A stretch of 64,000 bases of DNA. It comes from an uncultured Clostridium sp. GTDB lineage: Bacteria; Bacillota; Clostridia; Clostridiales; Clostridiaceae. Below the pieces are notes generated by a model. It was not told where the DNA came from. It saw only the letters and a list, made by a program, of their open reading frames with translations, and did not search any database. Positions 32,920 through 42,171 of the stretch are shown piece after piece (position 1 is the first letter of the stretch; every line of letters starts with the position of its first letter). Location: NCBI GenBank assembly GCA_900539375.1, contig UQBY01000017.1, forward strand, positions 13,621 through 77,620, written 5' to 3'. The position numbers and the translations under genes were made by a program.

Positions 32920-33284
32920 TAAAAAAAAATAAATTTTTATACATAAAATAAGCAAAAATATGAATAATTATTATAAAAACATGTCAAATATTTAGTAAGG
33001 AAAACTATTAAAGAAAATAAAAAAATTAAAAAAATAAAAAAACTGACTAATATTCAGAAAATGAAAATGTTATCAAGCATGTGAATAAAATTATGTAATT
33101 ATCGCAAAATTCTAAAAAATGATTTTGAAGAAAAAAAATTATTTATAAGTGAAGCATTTGATAAATTAGAAGAGATTGGATAAGTAAAATGAAGAAATAT
33201 TAGTCATAATTTAAAAAACTAAATAAATTTGCCTATATTTGAGCTAAAATTAAAGTTACTTAAAATTAAGGAGGAGATTATAAT
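32920..33284. other. AT-rich intergenic region ahead of the ATP synthase operon
   Basis: About 365 bases with no complete gene and A-rich low-complexity tracts (33010-33045). Between about 33088 and 33183 one frame stays open and ends with the protein-like stretch DFEEKKLFISEAFDKLEEIG, but it has no start codon with a ribosome site, so it may be a gene remnant. No confident promoter found; TTGAGC/TAAAAT at 33239-33266 would start transcription on top of the minigene ribosome site. Confidence 0.5.
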
Positions 33285-33314
33285 ATGAGTGTCAAAGACG
33301 AGGAGAGAGTTTAA
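33285..33314 (+). CDS. 9-codon minigene overlapping the start of atpI
   Basis: ATG 33285 stands eight bases after a very strong AAGGAGGAG. The frame encodes MSVKDEERV and ends with TAA at 33312-33314, whose last A is the first base of the atpI ATG (TAATG overlap). The ribosome site of atpI (GAGGAG) is inside the minigene. This looks like a translational-coupling leader for the operon. No homologue is known to me. Confidence 0.5.
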   Translation: MSVKDEERV

Positions 33315-33670
33315 TGAATAAAGATATGAATAAGTTAAAGTCAAAAATCACAAAATATGATATAGGTATTGGGCTATTTATATTTTTATTCATTGGATTG
33401 TTTATCTCAAAGAAAACTGCAGTGATTTATATGTTTGGTGTTGTAATAGCTCTTATTAATTTTTTAATAAGTATGTATGCTACATATAAGTGGATGGGTA
33501 CTAAAAATGACATTGTACTTATGTTAACAGTATTAAGAGTTTTAGTTGTAGTAGCTTGTGTCCTTCCTTTTATACATAATATTAATTTGGTTATAGCATA
33601 TGTTAGTGGACTTATTACACATTCAATATTATTAATCTGTTGCGGTGTAAACAGAAAGGGGTGTGATTAG
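33314..33670 (+). CDS. atpI: ATP synthase subunit I
   Basis: 118 residues, ATG in a TAATG overlap with the minigene. It is a small hydrophobic protein with four transmembrane helices (about residues 18-34, 37-57, 67-85 and 88-108), matching AtpI-type assembly factors that precede atpB in many operons and help c-ring assembly. Sequence conservation of AtpI is low, so the call depends mainly on topology and position. Two bases separate its stop from the atpB start. Confidence 0.85.
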   Translation: MNKDMNKLKSKITKYDIGIGLFIFLFIGLFISKKTAVIYMFGVVIALINFLISMYATYKWMGTKNDIVLMLTVLRVLVVVACVLPFIHNINLVIAYVSGLITHSILLICCGVNRKGCD

Positions 33671-33672
33671 TT

Positions 33673-34356
33673 TTGGAGGAAGCTAAAATTTATTATTCCT
33701 TTAAAATAGGAAATTTCCCAGTAAACATAACATCTGATATTATTGTTCAATGGGCAGTTATCTTAGTTATTGGAATAGTCGCCTACCTTTTAACAAGAAA
33801 TCTTAAAAGAGTGCCAGATAAAAAACAAATAGTTTTAGAAACTATTTACAATTATGTAGAAAATCTTGTTAAGAGTAATATGGGAGAAAGTTTTATGACT
33901 TATTTACCATATGTAGGAACCTTGGTGGTGTACCTATTGTCATTAAATTTACTAGGACTTATAGGAATTGAACCCCCTACCAAAAACTTAAGTGTTACAT
34001 TGGGTTTAGGTATTACATCATTCTTGGTGATAAATGGAACGGCAATAAAAAGAAATGGTATTGGAGGATATGCAAAAGGACTTGCTTCTCCATATGCACT
34101 TATGTTGCCACTTAACATTTTGGAAAGAGTAACATTACCAATATCTTTGGCACTTCGACTATTTGGTAATATGTTAGCAGCTACTTTACTTATAAGCTTA
34201 ATTTATCAAGGATTAAGTTCTATAAACTTTTTTGCTCAAATAGGTCTTCCAATAGTAGCACATGCATATTTTGATTTGTTTGATGGAACAATTCAAATGT
34301 TGGTTTTCACAATGTTAACAGTAGTTTATATCAAAATTATATCAGACGAACATTAA
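33673..34356 (+). CDS. atpB: F1Fo ATP synthase subunit a
   Basis: 227 residues if TTG 33673 (behind AAAGGGGTG) is the start. A GGAGG directly inside the first codons also stands the right distance before ATT 33688, an unusual alternative. Subunit a forms the two ion half-channels. Seen: the conserved Arg in LALRLFGNMLAATLL, facing the c-ring, and the C-terminal helix ending DGTIQMLVFTMLTVVYI. Five to six transmembrane helices. Confidence 0.95.
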   Translation: MEEAKIYYSFKIGNFPVNITSDIIVQWAVILVIGIVAYLLTRNLKRVPDKKQIVLETIYNYVENLVKSNMGESFMTYLPYVGTLVVYLLSLNLLGLIGIEPPTKNLSVTLGLGITSFLVINGTAIKRNGIGGYAKGLASPYALMLPLNILERVTLPISLALRLFGNMLAATLLISLIYQGLSSINFFAQIGLPIVAHAYFDLFDGTIQMLVFTMLTVVYIKIISDEH

Positions 34357-34381
34357 TTTTAAATTTAAGGAGGAAAACAAA

Positions 34382-34600
34382 ATGGATTTATCAGTAATAG
34401 GAGCAGCTATAGCTGCATTATCAGGTATTGGAGCAGGAGTAGGAATAGGTATTGCAACAGGAAAGGCAACAGAATCAATAGCAAGACAACCAGAAGCAGC
34501 AGGAAAAATTCAAAGTGCTTTAATATTAGGTGCTGGTCTTTCAGAAGCAACAGCAATTTATGGTTTAATAGTAGCATTAGTATTAATCTTTGTTAAATAG
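34382..34600 (+). CDS. atpE: F1Fo ATP synthase subunit c
   Basis: 72 residues, two transmembrane helices joined by the polar loop ARQPEA. The ion-binding carboxylate is Glu55 in LSEATAIYG. Compared from memory with the Na+-type c subunit of Ilyobacter tartaricus (Gln32, Glu65, Ser66), Gln is replaced by Ile22 and Ser by Ala56, while Thr57 and Tyr60 remain, so proton coupling is more likely than sodium. ATG after AAGGAGG. Confidence 0.97.
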   Translation: MDLSVIGAAIAALSGIGAGVGIGIATGKATESIARQPEAAGKIQSALILGAGLSEATAIYGLIVALVLIFVK

Positions 34601-34636
34601 AAAATACTAAGTGGCTCCGAAGGGAGGTAAATGTAA

Positions 34637-35116
34637 ATGGATATAGATCCTTCAGTTGTTATTGCAACCATGATAAACTTTGTTATATTTATCCTAATAT
34701 TAAAACATTTCTTTTGGGATAAAATACAAAAAGTTATTCAAGAAAGACAAGATTATATTGAAGAGCAATTAGATAAGGCAGAAGAGGATTCTCAAAAAGC
34801 TAGATTATATTTAGTAGAAAATGAAAGAATACTAAAAAATTCTAGAGAAGAGGGTAAAAAGATTATAGAAAAAAGAAAAAGTAAAGCAAATAAAGTTTAT
34901 AGTGAAATAGTTAGTGATGCTAATAAAGAAGCTAGTTTAATTTTAGATAGAGCTAGATTAGAAATTGAAAGAGAAAAAGAAAAAGCTCAATATGAAATAA
35001 AAAAGCAAGCTGTAGATTTAGCTATTGAATTATCAACAAAAGCTTTAGAGGAAAAAGTTGAAGAAACAAAGCAAAGGGAATTAATAAATGACTTTATTAC
35101 TAAGGTAGGTAGATAA
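34637..35116 (+). CDS. atpF: F1Fo ATP synthase subunit b
   Basis: 159 residues; ATG behind GGGAGGT. One N-terminal transmembrane helix (about 8-26), then a long charged amphipathic coiled coil (30-150) that forms the peripheral stalk. Length typical. Its stop is two bases from atpH. Confidence 0.95.
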   Translation: MDIDPSVVIATMINFVIFILILKHFFWDKIQKVIQERQDYIEEQLDKAEEDSQKARLYLVENERILKNSREEGKKIIEKRKSKANKVYSEIVSDANKEASLILDRARLEIEREKEKAQYEIKKQAVDLAIELSTKALEEKVEETKQRELINDFITKVGR

Positions 35117-35118
35117 AT

Positions 35119-35655
35119 ATGTATGAATATTTAGATAAACGATATGCTCTTGCTTTATATCAGGTTGCAGAAGAAAAAGGAAAAGTAGAAGAGTATTTAA
35201 ATGACCTTAGAGAAATTTGCGATTTAATAGATAATAATAAAGACTTTTATGAAGTAATAAAACATCCTCAAATAAGTACAAGAAAGAAAAAACAAACATT
35301 TATTAACATATTTAAAGGGAAAATAGATGAAGAATTATTATCTTTCTTATTAATACTTATAGAAAAGGATAGAATGTTATTCTTAAGAGAAAAACTTAAT
35401 GAAATGGAAAAAATCCATTTAGAAAAAAATAATACATTAGTTGCAGTAGTTAAATCAGCTATTCCTTTATTAGAAAGTGAAGTTGAAGAACTAAAAAGCA
35501 AACTAGAAAATAAATATAATAAACATATTATTGTTAAAACAGAAATAGATAAAAGTCTTTTGGGTGGAGTTTATGTAAGAGTTGGGAATGATGTTATAGA
35601 TGGTACTGTAAAATCTAAACTTGACGAGATGAAAGACATAATTCTTAAGAAATAG
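35119..35655 (+). CDS. atpH: F1Fo ATP synthase subunit delta
   Basis: 178 residues. Connects the b stalk to the top of F1. N-terminal helical domain starts YEYLDKRYALALYQVAEEKGK; the C-terminal part has the family ending IDKSLLGGVYVRVGNDVIDGTVKSKL. Starts at ATG right after atpF with a weak site, so translation is probably coupled. Confidence 0.95.
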   Translation: MYEYLDKRYALALYQVAEEKGKVEEYLNDLREICDLIDNNKDFYEVIKHPQISTRKKKQTFINIFKGKIDEELLSFLLILIEKDRMLFLREKLNEMEKIHLEKNNTLVAVVKSAIPLLESEVEELKSKLENKYNKHIIVKTEIDKSLLGGVYVRVGNDVIDGTVKSKLDEMKDIILKK

Positions 35656-35665
35656 AGGTGAGTTC

Positions 35666-37180
35666 ATGAATATAAAACCAGAAGAAATAACTTCTATCAT
35701 AAAAAAAGAAATTGAAAAATATGAAAAACATATAAAAACAGTAGACTCTGGTACAATAATTCAAATTGGAGATGGAATTGCTAGAGTATATGGATTAGAT
35801 GATTGTATGGAAGGTGAACTTCTAGAATTCCCTAATGATGTATATGGAATGGCTCTTAATCTTGAACAAGACAATGTAGGATGTGTTTTGTTAGGACCTG
35901 AAGAAGGTATAAAAGAAGGAGACATAGTAAAGAGAAGTAATAAGATAGTTCAAGTGCCTGTTGGAGAAGAATTAATAGGAAGGGTAGTAAATTCATTAGG
36001 AGCTCCTATTGATGGAAAAGGTCCAATAAATACAACTAAAACTAGACCTATAGAAGTACCAGCACCATCAATAATAGAAAGAAGTTCAGTTAATGAACCT
36101 TTACAAACTGGTATTAAGGCAATAGATACTATGATACCAATAGGAAGAGGACAAAGAGAACTTATAATAGGTGATAGACAAACTGGTAAGACAGCAATAG
36201 GAATAGACACTATAATAAATCAAAAGGGAAAAGATGTTATATGTATATATGTTGCTATAGGTCAAAAACAATCTACAGTTGCACATATAGTAAATACATT
36301 AACTGAAATGGGAGCAATGGACTATACAATAATAGTTAGTTCAACAGCAGCAGAATCAGCTCCACTTCAATATTTAGCACCTTATGCTGGTTGTAGTATG
36401 GGAGAATACTTTATGCATGAAGGTAAAGATGTATTAATAATATATGATGACTTATCTAAGCATGCAGTTGCTTATAGAGCAATGTCATTACTTCTTAAAA
36501 GACCACCAGGAAGAGAAGCTTATCCAGGAGATGTTTTTTACATACATTCAAGATTACTTGAAAGAGCAGCAAAGCTTGCACCAGAATATGGTGGTGGTTC
36601 ATTAACAGCTCTTCCAATAATAGAAACTCTTGCTGGAGATGTAACAGCATATATTCCAACAAATGTAATATCAATTACAGATGGACAAATATTCCTTGAG
36701 TCAGATTTATTCTACTCAGGACAAAGACCAGCAGTTAACGCCGGTATATCAGTATCAAGAGTTGGTGGTAGTGCTCAAATAAAGGCTATGAAGAGTGTTA
36801 CAGGTACTTTAAGACTTGAATTAGCACAATATAGAGAACTTGCAGCATTTACTCAATTTGGTTCTGATTTAGATGCAGATTCTTCTAGAAGACTTGAAAA
36901 AGGAAAGAGATTAATAGAGGTATTAAAACAAGACCAATATCAACCTATGCCTGTAGAAAAGCAAGTTGCAATTGTTTATGCAGCAGTTAATAATTTCCTT
37001 TCAGATATTAAAGTTAGTGATATTAGAAAATTTGAAAAAGAATTTTTAGAATATATGGATACTCATCATAGAGACTTATTAAAATCAATTGTTGATGGAA
37101 AAGTTTTAACAGATGAAATTAAAGAAGAATTAGAAGTATCCATAACAGAATTTAAGAAAATTTTCTTACAAGAAGGGTAG
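35666..37180 (+). CDS. atpA: F1Fo ATP synthase subunit alpha
   Basis: 504 residues; ATG behind GAGGTGAG. Non-catalytic nucleotide-binding subunit: Walker A GDRQTGKTAI (near residue 169), IYDDLSKHAVAYR, and the ATP synthase signature PAVNAGISVSRVGGSAQ. Length normal. Confidence 0.98.
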   Translation: MNIKPEEITSIIKKEIEKYEKHIKTVDSGTIIQIGDGIARVYGLDDCMEGELLEFPNDVYGMALNLEQDNVGCVLLGPEEGIKEGDIVKRSNKIVQVPVGEELIGRVVNSLGAPIDGKGPINTTKTRPIEVPAPSIIERSSVNEPLQTGIKAIDTMIPIGRGQRELIIGDRQTGKTAIGIDTIINQKGKDVICIYVAIGQKQSTVAHIVNTLTEMGAMDYTIIVSSTAAESAPLQYLAPYAGCSMGEYFMHEGKDVLIIYDDLSKHAVAYRAMSLLLKRPPGREAYPGDVFYIHSRLLERAAKLAPEYGGGSLTALPIIETLAGDVTAYIPTNVISITDGQIFLESDLFYSGQRPAVNAGISVSRVGGSAQIKAMKSVTGTLRLELAQYRELAAFTQFGSDLDADSSRRLEKGKRLIEVLKQDQYQPMPVEKQVAIVYAAVNNFLSDIKVSDIRKFEKEFLEYMDTHHRDLLKSIVDGKVLTDEIKEELEVSITEFKKIFLQEG

Positions 37181-37220
37181 AGTATAAAAAGCTATACAAT
37201 TCTCTCTAGGAGGTGGAAAT

Positions 37221-38078
37221 ATGGGTGCAGCAGGACTGGTTGATATTAAAAGAAGAATAAAATCAGTAGAAAGTACCAGAAAGATAACAAATGCCATGGG
37301 GGTTGTTGCCACTTCTAAGCTTAGAAAATGTAGGAAGGAATTATCTAATAATGATGTATATTTTAAAGCAGCTGAAGAAACCATTAGGTCTTTAGCTGCT
37401 ATAGCTAATGATAATGAAAATTTAGAGTTTCCTTATTTTAGCCCTAAAAATAGTGATTCAAAGCTTTATATAGTTATTACATCTGATACAGGATTATGTG
37501 GTGGATATAATAATAATATAGTGTCCTATCTAAGTTCTTTAGCAGAAGATGATAAAGATAAAATGAAGGTTATGACTATTGGAGCTAAGGGAATTCCCTA
37601 CGTAAAAAGAGCAGGATTTAATACAGTTACAGAATATGTGGATATACCAAATATTCCAACTATTAAGGAAGTTAAGGTAATATATGAAAAGGCATTAAGT
37701 CTTTTTAATAGTGGCGAAGTTTCAGAAGTATATGTAGTATATACAAATTTTATAAGCCCTGTAAAGCAAGTCCCAAGTTTAGAAAAATTGTTACCAATTG
37801 ATAAACTTGAAGGTGAAGGGCAGGCAAAAATAGTAGAGCCAAGTTTAGATATTGTTTTAAAAGATGCACTTGATGCTTATTTAAAAGGCAAGTTAAGATA
37901 TTTAATTTTAAATGCAAAATGTAGTGAGGAAAGTGCTAGAATGACTGCTATGGATGGAGCTACAAGTAATGCAAATGATTTATTAGCAAGTCTTAACTTA
38001 AAATATAATAGAATAAGACAAACGATGATTACTCAAGAAATATCAGAGATAGTTGGAGGAGCATCGGCTCAAAAATAG
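37221..38078 (+). CDS. atpG: F1Fo ATP synthase subunit gamma
   Basis: 285 residues; ATG after AGGAGGT. Rotor shaft. N-terminal coiled coil DIKRRIKSVESTRKITNAM and C-terminal ATSNANDLLASLNLKYNRIRQTMITQEISEIVGGA, plus the SDTGLCGGYNNNI turn, are typical. Confidence 0.97.
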   Translation: MGAAGLVDIKRRIKSVESTRKITNAMGVVATSKLRKCRKELSNNDVYFKAAEETIRSLAAIANDNENLEFPYFSPKNSDSKLYIVITSDTGLCGGYNNNIVSYLSSLAEDDKDKMKVMTIGAKGIPYVKRAGFNTVTEYVDIPNIPTIKEVKVIYEKALSLFNSGEVSEVYVVYTNFISPVKQVPSLEKLLPIDKLEGEGQAKIVEPSLDIVLKDALDAYLKGKLRYLILNAKCSEESARMTAMDGATSNANDLLASLNLKYNRIRQTMITQEISEIVGGASAQK

Positions 38079-38093
38079 TAAGGAGGTATGTAT

Positions 38094-39485
38094 ATGCCTG
38101 ATAAAATTGGTAAAGTAGTTCAAGTAATTGGACCAGTAGTTGATATAAAATTTGATTCAGACTCTCTACCAAATTTATACAACGCTATTCATATAAATTT
38201 AGGAGAGCAAATATTAGTTGCAGAAGTTGAACAACACGTAGGTGATGATATTGTAAGAACTATCGCTATGGAAGCAACTGAAGGACTAAGAAGAGGTATG
38301 GAGGCTATTGATACTGGAAAGCCTATTGAAGTACCTGTAGGAGAATGTGTTTTAGGAAGATTATTTAATGTACTTGGAAATGCAATAGATAATTCAGAAA
38401 AAGTAGATGCTAAAGAAAAATATCCTATTCACAGACCAGCCCCAAGCTTTAAAGACCAATCAGTAGAACCTGAAATGTTTGAAACTGGAATAAAGGTTAT
38501 TGATTTATTAGCACCTTATCAAAAGGGTGGTAAGATAGGATTATTTGGTGGAGCTGGAGTTGGAAAAACAGTTCTAATACAAGAATTAATAAATAATATT
38601 GCCAAAGAACATGGTGGCTTATCTGTTTTCACAGGAGTTGGAGAAAGATCAAGAGAAGGTAATGACCTTTATCATGAAATGAAGGATTCAGGAGTTTTAT
38701 CAAAGACAGCATTAGTATTTGGACAAATGAATGAACCACCAGGAGCTAGAATGAGAGTTGCTTTAACTGGACTTACAATGGCTGAATATTTCAGAGATAG
38801 AGGTCAAGATGTACTTTTATTTATAGATAATATATTTAGATTTACTCAAGCAGGTTCAGAGGTTTCAGCTCTTCTTGGAAGAATACCATCAGCCGTTGGA
38901 TATCAACCAACACTTGCAACTGAAATGGGTGCACTTCAAGAAAGAATTACATCTACAACAAATGGTTCTATAACATCTGTTCAAGCAGTATATGTTCCAG
39001 CTGATGACCTTACAGACCCAGCACCAGCAACAACATTTACTCACTTAGATGCAACAACAGTTTTATCAAGAAGTATATCAGAACTTGGAATTTATCCAGC
39101 TGTTGACCCTCTTGAATCAACTTCAAGAATACTAGACCCAAGAATAGTAGGAAAAGAACATTATGAAGTTGCAACAAGAGTTAAAAATATACTTGAAAAA
39201 TATAAAGAACTTCAAGATATCATAGCAATATTAGGTGTTGATGAACTTTCTGATGAAGATAAAATTACTGTTAGCAGAGCAAGAAAGATTCAAAGATTCT
39301 TATCACAACCATTTACAGTAGGAGAACAATTCTTAGGAATTAAAGGTAAATATGTTCCAATAAAAGATACAATAAAAGGATTTAAAGAAATTTTAGATGG
39401 AGAACATGATGACATTCCAGAATCAGCATTCCTTTTTGTTGGAACAATTGAAGAAGCTGTAGAAAAAGCTAAGACATTAGGATAA
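38094..39485 (+). CDS. atpD: F1Fo ATP synthase subunit beta
   Basis: 463 residues from ATG 38094, after AAGGAGG (the ATG at 38088 is too close). Catalytic subunit: Walker A GGAGVGKTVLI (near residue 155), catalytic Glu in GVGERSREGNDL, Walker B VLLFIDNIFRF and the ALLGRIPSAVGYQPTL loop. Length normal. Confidence 0.98.
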   Translation: MPDKIGKVVQVIGPVVDIKFDSDSLPNLYNAIHINLGEQILVAEVEQHVGDDIVRTIAMEATEGLRRGMEAIDTGKPIEVPVGECVLGRLFNVLGNAIDNSEKVDAKEKYPIHRPAPSFKDQSVEPEMFETGIKVIDLLAPYQKGGKIGLFGGAGVGKTVLIQELINNIAKEHGGLSVFTGVGERSREGNDLYHEMKDSGVLSKTALVFGQMNEPPGARMRVALTGLTMAEYFRDRGQDVLLFIDNIFRFTQAGSEVSALLGRIPSAVGYQPTLATEMGALQERITSTTNGSITSVQAVYVPADDLTDPAPATTFTHLDATTVLSRSISELGIYPAVDPLESTSRILDPRIVGKEHYEVATRVKNILEKYKELQDIIAILGVDELSDEDKITVSRARKIQRFLSQPFTVGEQFLGIKGKYVPIKDTIKGFKEILDGEHDDIPESAFLFVGTIEEAVEKAKTLG

Positions 39486-39498
39486 GGGGTGGAGGATT

Positions 39499-39897
39499 AT
39501 GGCCAAAACCTTTAAGTTAAAAATAATAACATTAGATAAGATTGTTGTAGATAAAGAAATTGAAAAATTATTTACAAAAACAGCTTATGGAGAAATTGAA
39601 TTTTTACCAGGATATGCTGAAAGTATAATTAGTACAGTTCCTTGCATAACTAAGATATGTGATGAAAATGGAAGTACTGAAGAAGTATTTACTTCTAAAG
39701 GAATAATTAATATAAAAAATAATGAATTAACTTTTCTTTGTGATGCAGCAGAATATCCTGAGGAAATAGATTTTGAAAGGGCAGAAAAAGCTAAAAAGAG
39801 GGCAGAAAATAGACTCTCAGAAAAAGAAAAATATGATATTAAAAGGGCAGAAGCAGCTTTACAAAGAGCTATAGTAAGATTAAGCCTTAAAAAATAA
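39499..39897 (+). CDS. atpC: F1Fo ATP synthase subunit epsilon
   Basis: 132 residues; ATG after GTGGAGG. N-terminal beta-sandwich and C-terminal two-helix inhibitory arm (FERAEKAKKRAENRLS...AEAALQRAIVRL). The usual GxLxGxxGxxEFLPGH pattern is loosened here (TKTAYGEIEFLPGYAES). Last gene of the operon; a terminator follows. Confidence 0.94.
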   Translation: MAKTFKLKIITLDKIVVDKEIEKLFTKTAYGEIEFLPGYAESIISTVPCITKICDENGSTEEVFTSKGIINIKNNELTFLCDAAEYPEEIDFERAEKAKKRAENRLSEKEKYDIKRAEAALQRAIVRLSLKK

Positions 39898-39903
39898 TTA
39901 TAA

Positions 39904-39942
39904 AAAAGTTGTCTAAGATAATACTTTAGGCAACTTTTTTTG
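39904..39942 (+). terminator. terminator of the atp operon
   Basis: AAAAAGTTGTCTAAG pairs with CTTTAGGCAACTTTTT (one mismatch), then T run. Confidence 0.85.
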
Positions 39943-39966
39943 TTTATTAGTACATAAATTGTCTTT

Positions 39967-39995
39967 TTCACAAAAATTAATTAAGTTTATATAAT
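39967..39995 (+). promoter_or_regulatory. probable sigma-A promoter for ywmB-murA
   Basis: TTCACA (39967-39972), 17 bases, TATAAT (39990-39995), 67 bases before the ywmB start. Confidence 0.5.
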
Positions 39996-40061
39996 ATTAC
40001 TAGAAAGGATGAATAAAAAATAAAAAGTTGACAATAATCTAAGAGGAAAGGTGGAAGAAAT

Positions 40062-40697
40062 ATGAAGTATAAAGTGTACCTTATTCTCTTTTTTATAATT
40101 TTATTTAATTGTGAAGAAATTTTTCCTATAGAAAATTTGTCGAGGGCTTTTTATTTAGATGAAGAATCTATTATAGAATATAATTTTTTTTGTGAAAATG
40201 GAGTAAAATGCAATTACACAACTTGTGAAAAGGCAGAAAAGGAAATAAATAGGATAAAATCATTAATTATAAAATATAAAAATTTAGATTATATAAAAAC
40301 CTCTAAAAATTATTTAGAAGCTAAAGGGGATAATAAGGAAATATATATATACACATATAATAATAAAATAGGTTGCAAAGTTGAGATAAAAATAGTAAAT
40401 TATGAGAAAAGGAATAATGTAAATAAATTAATTAACAATTTAATAAAACTTCAAAATAGTGCTGCAAAAAATATAAGATATTTTAGTTATATAAAGGGCA
40501 AAGTAAGTAATATAGAAGAAACACTTAAAGAAATAAAAAATAATAAAGACTTAAAAGATATAAAAACTGTAAATATTAATAATGGTTATACAGGAACAGC
40601 TAAATATAAAAATGAGAAAATAAATTTTGCAATAAATAATTATGATACAGGTTCCTATATAATAATTGGAACACCAATAATATTTACAACATACTAA
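40062..40697 (+). CDS. YwmB-like (DUF1779) secreted protein
   Basis: 211 residues; ATG after AAAGGTGG. An N-terminal signal-like helix (residues 3-17, VYLILFFIILFNC; the Cys could be a lipobox residue, though its context is poor) is followed by a mixed alpha/beta domain rich in Lys and Asn. No single motif identifies the family. The call rests on size, the signal peptide and the order ywmB-murA-spoIID, which is the B. subtilis order. Function of YwmB is unknown. Confidence 0.55.
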   Translation: MKYKVYLILFFIILFNCEEIFPIENLSRAFYLDEESIIEYNFFCENGVKCNYTTCEKAEKEINRIKSLIIKYKNLDYIKTSKNYLEAKGDNKEIYIYTYNNKIGCKVEIKIVNYEKRNNVNKLINNLIKLQNSAAKNIRYFSYIKGKVSNIEETLKEIKNNKDLKDIKTVNINNGYTGTAKYKNEKINFAINNYDTGSYIIIGTPIIFTTY

Positions 40698-40720
40698 AAG
40701 AATTTATTGTGGAGGATAAT

Positions 40721-41974
40721 ATGAAAAAGATAGTGGTTAAAGGTGGAAATAAACTTAAAGGCGAAGTTAATATAAGTGCAGCTAAAAATTCAGTATTACC
40801 AATAATAGCAGCTTCTATATTATGTGAAGAAGATATTGTTATAGAAAATGCACCTATGTTAGAAGATGTAGCTGTAATATGCAATTTATTATTAGGCTTA
40901 AATTGTGATTTGAAATCAGAAAATAATAATATTAAAATAAATACCAAAAACATAAAAGAGATAGATGCAGATAGTAATTTAATAAGAAAGATGAGGGCTT
41001 CTTTTCTTATTATGGGACCAATGCTTTCAAGATTTGGACATTGTAAATTATCTTTACCAGGAGGATGTAATATAGGAAGTAGACCTATAGACCTTCATTT
41101 AAAGGGTTTTAAGGCATTAGGTGCAGAAATAGATATGGGTTATGGTTACGTAGAGGCTAAAGCTAAAAAATTAATAGGAACTACTATTTATTTAGATTTT
41201 CCATCAGTAGGTGCAACTGAAAATATAATAATGGCAGCAACTTTAGCAGAAGGAAGAACAATAATAGAAAATGCAGCAGAAGAGCCTGAAATATGGGATT
41301 TAGCAGAATTTTTAAATTCTATGGGAGCTAAAATTTCTGGAGCAGGAACTGGAACAATAACTATAGATGGAGTTAAAAAACTAAAAGGAACAACATATAA
41401 ACCTATTTATGATAGAATTGAAGCAGGAACATTTATTATAGCTGCTGCAATAACTAATAGTATAATAACAGTAAATGGGATAAACAGCAGCCATTTAACA
41501 CCTGTGCTTCAAAAATTAAAAGAGTGTGGAATTGAATTTATTGAAAAAGGTGAAAAAATAATTGTTGATGGAAGTAAAGAGAAAAAACCAATTGACATTA
41601 AAACAATGCCATATCCAGGCTTTCCAACAGATATGCAACCTCAAATGATGAGTCTTTTAACTCTTGTTAATGGCTCAAGCGTAATAACAGAAACTGTTTT
41701 TGAAAATAGATTTATGCATATAGCAGAGCTTAATAGAATGGGAGCTAATATAAAAATAGATGGAAGAACAGCTTTTGTTGAAGGAGTAAATAAATTAACT
41801 GGTTGTGATGTAAAAGCTACAGATTTAAGAGCAGGAGCAGCTATGATACTAGCAGGATTAGTAGCTGAAGGATATACAAGCATAGGGGATATATATCATA
41901 TAGATAGAGGATATGTTAATATAGAAGAAAAGTTTAGAAAAATAGGAGCCAATATTCAAAGAATAGAAGTTTAA
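40721..41974 (+). CDS. murA: UDP-N-acetylglucosamine 1-carboxyvinyltransferase
   Basis: 417 residues from ATG 40721 behind TGGAGG; the GTG at 40709 overlaps that site. MurA transfers enolpyruvate from PEP to UDP-GlcNAc, the first committed step of peptidoglycan synthesis and the fosfomycin target. The catalytic Cys is retained in LPGGCNIGSRPIDLH. Also KNSVLPIIAASIL at the N-terminus and DLRAGAAMILAGLVAEG near the C-terminus. Order before spoIID argues for the MurAA orthologue. Confidence 0.97.
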   Translation: MKKIVVKGGNKLKGEVNISAAKNSVLPIIAASILCEEDIVIENAPMLEDVAVICNLLLGLNCDLKSENNNIKINTKNIKEIDADSNLIRKMRASFLIMGPMLSRFGHCKLSLPGGCNIGSRPIDLHLKGFKALGAEIDMGYGYVEAKAKKLIGTTIYLDFPSVGATENIIMAATLAEGRTIIENAAEEPEIWDLAEFLNSMGAKISGAGTGTITIDGVKKLKGTTYKPIYDRIEAGTFIIAAAITNSIITVNGINSSHLTPVLQKLKECGIEFIEKGEKIIVDGSKEKKPIDIKTMPYPGFPTDMQPQMMSLLTLVNGSSVITETVFENRFMHIAELNRMGANIKIDGRTAFVEGVNKLTGCDVKATDLRAGAAMILAGLVAEGYTSIGDIYHIDRGYVNIEEKFRKIGANIQRIEV

Positions 41975-42003
41975 AAAAGATAGTATTAAGCTATCTTTTT
42001 TTA
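41973..42003 (+). terminator. terminator of murA
   Basis: AAAAAAGATAG and CTATCTTTTTT with a 7-base loop and T run; overlaps the stop codon. Confidence 0.88.
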
Positions 42004-42171
42004 TTTTCTATAGAAAATTGATAGTATGATTTTATTGTGACATTTGACAAAAAAGCAAAGTAATAAGTAATACTTTTTTATAGAAAATTATATTTATAGA
42101 TAACTTTAAAAGTTAATAATAAAGCTTAAATAAAACAAATTTAAGAATCTCCACTTCATTTAAGTTAGAAA

